A DNA stretch of 9,304 nt from an uncultured Collinsella sp. (GTDB lineage: Bacteria > Actinomycetota > Coriobacteriia > Coriobacteriales > Coriobacteriaceae), in contig UQHS01000024.1 in assembly GCA_900540845.1 (NCBI GenBank), positions 1 through 9,304 of the forward strand, read 5' to 3'. Shown in pieces: positions 6,051 through 9,304 of this stretch; the stretch's first letter is position 1, and each line of letters starts with the position of its first letter. The translations under genes and the position numbers were made by a program. Below the pieces are notes generated by a model. The model saw nothing but the letters and a program-made list of their open reading frames with translations. It did not search any database and was not told the DNA's origin.

Positions 6051-6710
6051 TTATAGCCCGGTTGCGCCCAGCCGGTCCAGCGCATCCGGGACTTCATGCA
6101 GTGACGACAGCACCTCAGTGCAAAGGTCGCGAATGTCGGGCGTGGGCTCGTTGTAGTCGGGGACCATGAGCACGCGCATGTCCGCGGCGGCTCCTGCTCG
6201 CACGCCATTGAACGAGTCCTCGACCGCGACGCATCGTGTGGGGTCGACGCCAAGGCGGTCGGCGGTGATGAGGTACACGTCGGGCGCGGGCTTGTGATGC
6301 TCGATATCCTCGTCGAACACCGCGGCATCGAACAGGTCCATAAGGCCAAATCGCTCCATGCTGATGATGGCGCGATTGCGGGCGCTCGACGTGGCGAGCG
6401 CTGCGGCGAGTCCGCGCTCACGCGCGGCGGTGACCGCTTCGGCGGCTCCGGGCTTGAGCACGAGCTCGTCTTCCCAGCTCGCATTGAAAATCTCGTGGCG
6501 GCGGTCGAAGAGCCTCACCGTGAACGCAGGGTCGCCGAACTCGGCATCGATCATCTTCATGGCATTGGGGATGCTGCAGCCCACGAAGGCGTGCAGGATG
6601 TCTTCGGGGATCGTGATGCCAAAGTCGCGTGCCGCACGGCGCCATGAGGACTGGCTCACGCGCTCGGTGTCGATGAGCGTGCCGTCCATGTCGAAAATGA
6701 CTGCCTGCAT
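6051..6710 (-). CDS. HAD-superfamily hydrolase, beta-phosphoglucomutase-like (subfamily IA)
   Basis: A 219-residue cytoplasmic protein with all four HAD motifs: motif I FDMDGTLIDTE (D7 nucleophile, D9 acid/base), motif II ATSS (T107/S108), motif III K140 in HHKPAPDVY, and motif IV VEDS (E164, D165). The cap is the helical C1 type inserted after motif I (about residues 16-90), as in phosphoglycolate phosphatase and beta-phosphoglucomutase relatives. Length is normal. The start at 6710 has AAAGGAT about 8 nt upstream. The likely activity is Mg2+-dependent hydrolysis of a small phosphorylated metabolite. The exact substrate cannot be read from the sequence: members of this branch act on sugar phosphates, phosphoglycolate, pseudouridine phosphate and others. 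It lies upstream of ygiQ on the same strand after a 284-bp gap, so a shared operon is doubtful. On its own upstream side lies a repeat-rich intergenic block. Confidence 0.9.
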   Translation of the reverse strand: MQAVIFDMDGTLIDTERVSQSSWRRAARDFGITIPEDILHAFVGCSIPNAMKMIDAEFGDPAFTVRLFDRRHEIFNASWEDELVLKPGAAEAVTAARERGLAAALATSSARNRAIISMERFGLMDLFDAAVFDEDIEHHKPAPDVYLITADRLGVDPTRCVAVEDSFNGVRAGAAADMRVLMVPDYNEPTPDIRDLCTEVLSSLHEVPDALDRLGATGL

Positions 6711-6803
6711 GTGGGTGATCCTTTCACGTGGGTGGCCGAGTCAGCATGGTAACAGGTGCGGAGGGGCTCGCTGGGCGTTGGGAGGGGCGAAGGTCGTGAA
6801 AGG

Positions 6804-7009
6804 TGGTCAAAATATCCAAGTTGGGCGGCGAGGCGGGCGGCGCGCAGTCGATGTATAAGCTTTCAGCCAATGGAATCCTGCGGTTTTGCCGTGTGGGGAG
6901 CTCGGGGGCAGCCCCGTTGTCTGGCGTCTTGGCTTAGAGGCGGAAAAAATCCTGCGGTTTTGCCGTGTGGGGTCGGCGCTCCCAACGCCCAACTTGGGTA
7001 AATTGACCA
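6804..7009. repeat. Inverted-repeat element (24-nt ends, 21 matches)
   Basis: The 24 nt at 6804-6827 (TGGTCAA...CCAAGTTGGGCG) recur inverted at 6986-7009 with three mismatches, enclosing 158 bp. Each arm contains its own small palindrome CCAA-N-TTGG. Weaker similarity extends outward (GGTCGTGAA versus GTTCGTCGA). The layout resembles a MITE or REP-type unit, but no target-site duplication is obvious. Confidence 0.6.
6874..6972. repeat. Perfect 25-nt direct repeat, two copies
   Basis: Copies at 6874-6898 and 6948-6972 share 25 identical bases beginning AATCCTGCGGTTTTGCCGTG and ending TGGGG. They are offset by 74 bp and both lie inside the 6804-7009 inverted repeat. The 49 bp between them are unrelated in sequence and include a GGGGC-A-GCCCC stem. 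No reading-frame constraint is evident. Confidence 0.75.
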
Positions 7010-7135
7010 TCTCGACGAACCCACGCCGGTGCCGTGGCGATTTTGCAAAAATCTTATGCGCGCTGCGGGCTGAATGAGCCGGTTTTATGCATTCTGCTTC
7101 TGGACGAGGCGCTGTCGCCGAAGTATCTGCCGCGC

Positions 7136-7678
7136 TTAGAGCAGCTCGCCGTGCGTGCGGACGTACAGGACCTTGGTGATGCTCGTGAGCAGTAGATATC
7201 CCATCATCATGGCGGCGAGCACCCCGAAAAACGCGCCCGGCAGCGGCACCAGGCTCAGCGCCCCGCTCATGCCCGGAACATAGGGCATGGCGGTGACGGC
7301 TCCGACGCTCAGCACGGTGAGCGCGGTGAGCGATGCCGCCGGCTTGCTCTGCACAAACGGCAGGTGCTCGGTGCGCAGCAGGTGGATCACGAGGGTCTGG
7401 GTCCACATGGACTCGACAAACCAGCCGGTTTGAAAGACGAGCGCGAACAACGCGCGCTGCGCGGGGTCGGTGAGGGCGTCACAGGGCGCACCGACCACCA
7501 TCGGGCACACGATCCAAAACATGGCGGCGAAGGTCAGGATGTCAAACACCGAGCTCACAGGGCCGAGGCCGAGCATGAAGCTCACGATGCCGCGGGCGTC
7601 CCAGGTGCGCAGCCGTGCAAGGAACGACTCATCGACGCGGTCCCACGGCAGGGCGATACAGCTCACCGTCTCCTTCAT
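7136..7678 (-). CDS. Orphan C-terminal membrane module of an MgtA-type Mg2+ P-type ATPase
   Basis: The 180-residue protein matches only the end of MgtA/MgtB magnesium-importing P-type ATPases. LPWDRVDESFL..RTWDARGI leads into FMLGLGPVSSVFDILTF (M7); LFALVFQTGWFVESMWTQTLVIHLLRT is M8; M9 is about residues 114-134; LSLVPLPGAFFGVLAAMMMGY to the end is M10. Complete enzymes are about 900 residues, so the phosphorylation (DKTGT), nucleotide-binding and actuator domains and M1-M6 are absent. Similarity begins about five residues after the ATG, between M6 and M7. No ATPase remnant is visible in any frame upstream; instead a near-consensus promoter lies 37 bp before the start. The ribosome site is poor. 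It cannot be a working pump. It may be a deletion remnant, or a retained regulatory or partner module for a full MgtA elsewhere. The frame is intact, which argues for recent origin or selection. Family call sure; function unknown. Confidence 0.85.
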   Translation of the reverse strand: MKETVSCIALPWDRVDESFLARLRTWDARGIVSFMLGLGPVSSVFDILTFAAMFWIVCPMVVGAPCDALTDPAQRALFALVFQTGWFVESMWTQTLVIHLLRTEHLPFVQSKPAASLTALTVLSVGAVTAMPYVPGMSGALSLVPLPGAFFGVLAAMMMGYLLLTSITKVLYVRTHGELL

Positions 7679-7714
7679 GGTCGCGGCCGCGGCCTTCGTT
7701 GAATTTCGCAGGCT

Positions 7715-7742
7715 AGTGTAGACCGCTTAGGACCCCTGTCAA
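7715..7742 (-). promoter_or_regulatory. Strong sigma-70-type promoter upstream of the MgtA C-terminal ORF
   Basis: Read on the minus strand, TTGACA (7737-7742) is followed by a 16-bp spacer and TACACT (7715-7720): a perfect -35 and a five-of-six -10. The predicted transcript starts near 7708, about 30 nt before the ATG at 7678. Farther upstream, 7762-7785 is A/T-rich (TTATATAGG) with a loose dyad that could hold an operator. Confidence 0.75.
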
Positions 7743-8158
7743 GGGACATTTCGCATTAATCTACACCTTATATAGGTTTGTAAAGAGAAGGTTAAGGCGC
7801 GCCGATTGATGTGGCGCAGCGCGCGTGGCGCGCGATTGAGGCGCTTGCCTTGCGGAGTTCGCGGGATGGGCGAGCATGGGCCATCGGCGGGGGAGACGGA
7901 GGCAGGGAGAGGCGATTGGGCATTGAGGGTAAGATTGTCGAAAATGCTGGTACATTACGCCCCGATTTTCGACATTGTTACCCTCGCTTGCGCTCAAATT
8001 CAGGGCAGACCGTCAATAGCCCCGCTTGCATGCGGCTCGCGTATTCCAAAAGCCCTCATTTCAATTTGGCCCCCGCCCCCACAATACGGTTCGCATGGAA
8101 TATGCTGTACGGGTGCCAGACGCCATGGCGCAATTGACACGTCGCGAGGGGAGGGCGC
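7743..8158. other. Intergenic region between divergent MgtA-fragment and DUF1275 genes
   Basis: Contains A/T-rich DNA at 7750-7795, a GC-rich stretch 7796-7920 with nothing recognisable, the inverted repeat 7926-7984, and the DUF1275 leader 7985-8158. Open frames here are short, lack ribosome sites and have biased composition, so I call none. I see no convincing plus-strand promoter; TATGCT at 8102-8107 is a weak -10 candidate. Confidence 0.4.
7926..7984. repeat. Inverted repeat with 20-nt arms (18 matches)
   Basis: AGGGTAAGATTGTCGAAAAT (7926-7945) recurs inverted at 7965-7984 with two mismatches around a 19-nt spacer. The arms are unusually A/T-rich for this genome. As RNA it would form a long hairpin; as DNA it could be an operator or a small repeat element. 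No T tract follows, so a terminator is unlikely. Confidence 0.65.
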
Positions 8159-8869
8159 ATGAGGCGGGCAAAGCAGGTTTCCGAGTCCATCGAGCTCGGC
8201 ATCGTTTTGGCCCTGGTGGGCGGTTTCATGGACGTGTACTCCTACATGGGCCGCGACGGCGTGTTCGCCAACGCCCAGACGGGCAACATCCTGCTCGTGG
8301 GGGTGCATCTGTCTGAGGGGGACCCCGCCCTCGCCATGCGGTACCTGCTGCCGGTCCTGTGCTTTTCCGCAGGTATCATGCTGAGCGACCTGGTACACGA
8401 GCGTTTTGCGAGCGCCATGCACTGGAGGCAGCTCACGGTCTTTGTCGAGGCGGTCATCCTGCTCGGCGTGGGGCTTCTGAGCTCCGAGTGCAACATGCTC
8501 GCCAACGGCCTCACGTCTTTGGCTTGCGGCATGCAGGTGGAGAGCTTCCGAAAAATACATGGTCGCGGCATTGCCACGACCATGTGTATCGGCAATCTGC
8601 GCAGCGCCCTGCAAAACGTCGACGACTACATCATCACGCACAAGCGCGGTTTCCTCATGAACGGCTTGCTGTACTTTGGCGTGATCGCCGTGTTCGTGTG
8701 CGGGGCGGTGCTGGGCAATTGGTGCCTCGAGCGTTTTGGCCTGTCGTCCATCGGCATCTGCTCGCTGTTGCTGCTCGTGGCGTTTTTCATGATGTTTATC
8801 GACCGCGAGGGCGCAGGCGAGGATGCAGGCGAGGGCGAGGGCATAGACGAGGGCGACTCGATCCGCTAA
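8159..8869 (+). CDS. DUF1275 (YoaK-type) membrane protein
   Basis: A 236-residue integral membrane protein of the DUF1275 family (PF06912). The family hallmarks are present: GGFMDVYSYMGRDGVFANAQ followed by TGN near the N-terminus, and GMQVESFRKIHGRGIATTMC followed by IGNL in the middle. About six membrane segments are predicted, near 12-28, 62-78, 92-108, 112-126, 166-187 and 197-214. The C-terminus is a short low-complexity acidic Gly/Glu/Asp tail (about residues 215-236) encoded by GAGGGC-like DNA repeats. The start at 8159 has a strong GAGGGGAGGG site. The family is widespread and of unknown function; a transporter role is commonly supposed but not shown. It stands alone between a long intergenic leader and its own terminator, so it is probably monocistronic. 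Confidence 0.9.
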   Translation: MRRAKQVSESIELGIVLALVGGFMDVYSYMGRDGVFANAQTGNILLVGVHLSEGDPALAMRYLLPVLCFSAGIMLSDLVHERFASAMHWRQLTVFVEAVILLGVGLLSSECNMLANGLTSLACGMQVESFRKIHGRGIATTMCIGNLRSALQNVDDYIITHKRGFLMNGLLYFGVIAVFVCGAVLGNWCLERFGLSSIGICSLLLLVAFFMMFIDREGAGEDAGEGEGIDEGDSIR

Positions 8870-8882
8870 GCGGCGCTCGGCC

Positions 8883-8907
8883 CGGTGCGCTACTTGTGCA
8901 CCGTTTC
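8883..8907 (+). terminator. Rho-independent terminator after the DUF1275 gene
   Basis: CGGTGC (8883-8888) pairs with GCACCG (8898-8903) around a 9-nt loop, followed by TTTCT. It begins 13 bp after the stop codon, the usual place. Confidence 0.65.
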
Positions 8908-8975
8908 TCCTTGGCGTCAGTGCCGTGCTACTGGTCGCTTGCGGCGTCGGAGCGTGCGTCGGAGGTCTCGAAATA

Positions 8976-9195
8976 CCAAATTCTACTAACTTGTAACCGC
9001 GGGTAGGCTTAGTTTGCCGCCCGGCGCCTGTATTGGTCGAAATAAATGACGGATTCCCAAAGAATGTCTCTGTGTCTCGCGGCTGAACCCGGGGTGGGGC
9101 GCGGTTCTTCCCTTCCTGCTCGCAGGAGTTGGCCGAATCTCACGATTTTGAGCGTGATGTTGGCTGGGGGCCGGTTACAAGTTAGTCAAATTTGG
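8976..9195. repeat. MITE-like element with 23-nt terminal inverted repeats
   Basis: The 23 nt at 8976-8998 (CCAAATT..ACTAACTTGTAACC) recur inverted at 9173-9195 with two adjacent mismatches, giving a 220-bp unit with no gene. Inside are two hairpins: TCCTGC-TC-GCAGGA (9114-9127) and TCACG/CGTGA around ATTTTGAG (9140-9157). Size, ends and lack of coding capacity fit a miniature non-autonomous element or a large extragenic repeat. A target duplication is not evident at the edges. Confidence 0.6.
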
Positions 9196-9220
9196 TTCTT
9201 GGTGTTTGGGTTCCCGCCAC

Positions 9221-9245
9221 ACGCTCCAAATCTGAGCGTTTTTCT
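9221..9245 (+). terminator. Rho-independent terminator
   Basis: ACGCTC (9221-9226) pairs with GAGCGT (9234-9239) around CAAATCT and runs into TTTTT then CT. The form is classical for the plus strand, yet no plus-strand gene ends nearby; the last one stops at 8869 and already has a terminator. It may belong to the adjacent repeat or insulate the next gene. Confidence 0.6.
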
Positions 9246-9272
9246 CGCCACCCGCCCCTTCGCCATCTGCCT

Positions 9273-9283
9273 CCCCCCCCCCC
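9273..9283. repeat. Homopolymer of 11 C
   Basis: Eleven consecutive C residues lie in the intergenic DNA at the right edge. Tracts of this length slip during replication and are also error-prone in assembly. It is followed by GGCGC/GCGCC, which could form a stem. Confidence 0.7.
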
Positions 9284-9304
9284 GGCGCCAGCGGCGCGCC
9301 GTTG

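Larger units (their letters stand above)
6711..7135. other. Repeat-rich intergenic block
   Basis: A 425-bp stretch without a credible gene. It holds the inverted repeat 6804-6827/6986-7009, the direct repeats 6874-6898/6948-6972, and a separate 12-nt inverted match (GGGCGTTGGGAG at 6773-6784 and its complement at 6979-6990). It ends with an A/T-rich part around 7040-7060, where GATTTT and AAAATC form a small stem. Open frames here encode biased peptides such as HGKTAGF that come from the repeat itself. Confidence 0.55.
8870..9304. other. Gene-free right end
   Basis: Holds the DUF1275 terminator, a roughly 220-bp inverted-repeat element (8976-9195), a second terminator (9221-9245) and an 11-C run (9273-9283). 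No open frame here has a ribosome site or a recognisable product. Confidence 0.5.

Noticed and set aside
6804..6972. CRISPR-like array
   Set aside because: Only two direct copies with one 49-bp spacer, no further units and no cas gene.
6863..7048. Small minus-strand ORF in the repeat block
   Set aside because: Its sequence is produced by the 25-nt direct repeats (HGKTAGF and a shifted copy), with no ribosome site.
7806..8162. Two overlapping plus-strand ORFs before the DUF1275 gene
   Set aside because: No ribosome site, Arg/Ala/Pro-biased peptides, and they run through the 7926-7984 inverted repeat; noncoding leader is simpler.
1..9304. tRNA, rRNA or known riboswitch
   Set aside because: No cloverleaf, rRNA segment or riboswitch core that I can recognise by eye on either strand; a covariance-model search was not possible here.

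Overview
The window is high-GC bacterial DNA with short operons and good Shine-Dalgarno sites. Its gene content is that of an anaerobic gut actinobacterium: a biotin-dependent sodium-pump decarboxylase carrier, a YgiQ radical SAM protein, a DUF1275/YoaK membrane protein, a CPBP protease, and an HD hydrolase beside folB. I infer Coriobacteriia, most likely a Collinsella-like organism. This rests on overall style and gene families, because there is no rRNA or other marker gene here.

Layout. At the left edge, on the minus strand, are a small decarboxylase delta/epsilon-like protein and the start of a biotin-carrier (gamma) subunit, which overlap by 11 nt and run off the window. Reading the other way, after about 300 bp, come an HD-domain phosphohydrolase and dihydroneopterin aldolase (FolB), a probable two-gene folate unit. 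Next on the plus strand are a CPBP/CAAX-type membrane protease with its own leader region and a 53-residue single-span membrane protein. These converge on a long minus-strand gene for a YgiQ-family radical SAM protein, with a 16-bp-stem hairpin between the stop codons. Upstream of ygiQ on the minus strand are a HAD (beta-phosphoglucomutase-type) phosphatase and then a 180-residue ORF. This ORF is the last four membrane helices of an MgtA-type Mg2+ P-type ATPase without the rest of the enzyme, preceded by a near-consensus sigma-70 promoter. The last gene, on the plus strand, is a DUF1275 membrane protein with a clear terminator.

Intergenic DNA holds the less ordinary material. Four different gaps each carry a separate long inverted repeat: 16/16 at 1948-2065, 21/24 at 6804-7009, 18/20 at 7926-7984 and 21/23 at 8976-9195. 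The 6.8-7.0 kb block also contains a perfect 25-nt direct repeat, and the 9.0-9.2 kb block looks like a roughly 220-bp MITE-like unit with internal hairpins. It is followed by a rho-independent terminator and an 11-C homopolymer.

I do not see a complete new multi-gene system. The best leads are the orphan MgtA C-terminal module with its own promoter, the internally duplicated decarboxylase subunit, the HD/Cys protein paired with folB, and the intergenic inverted-repeat elements.
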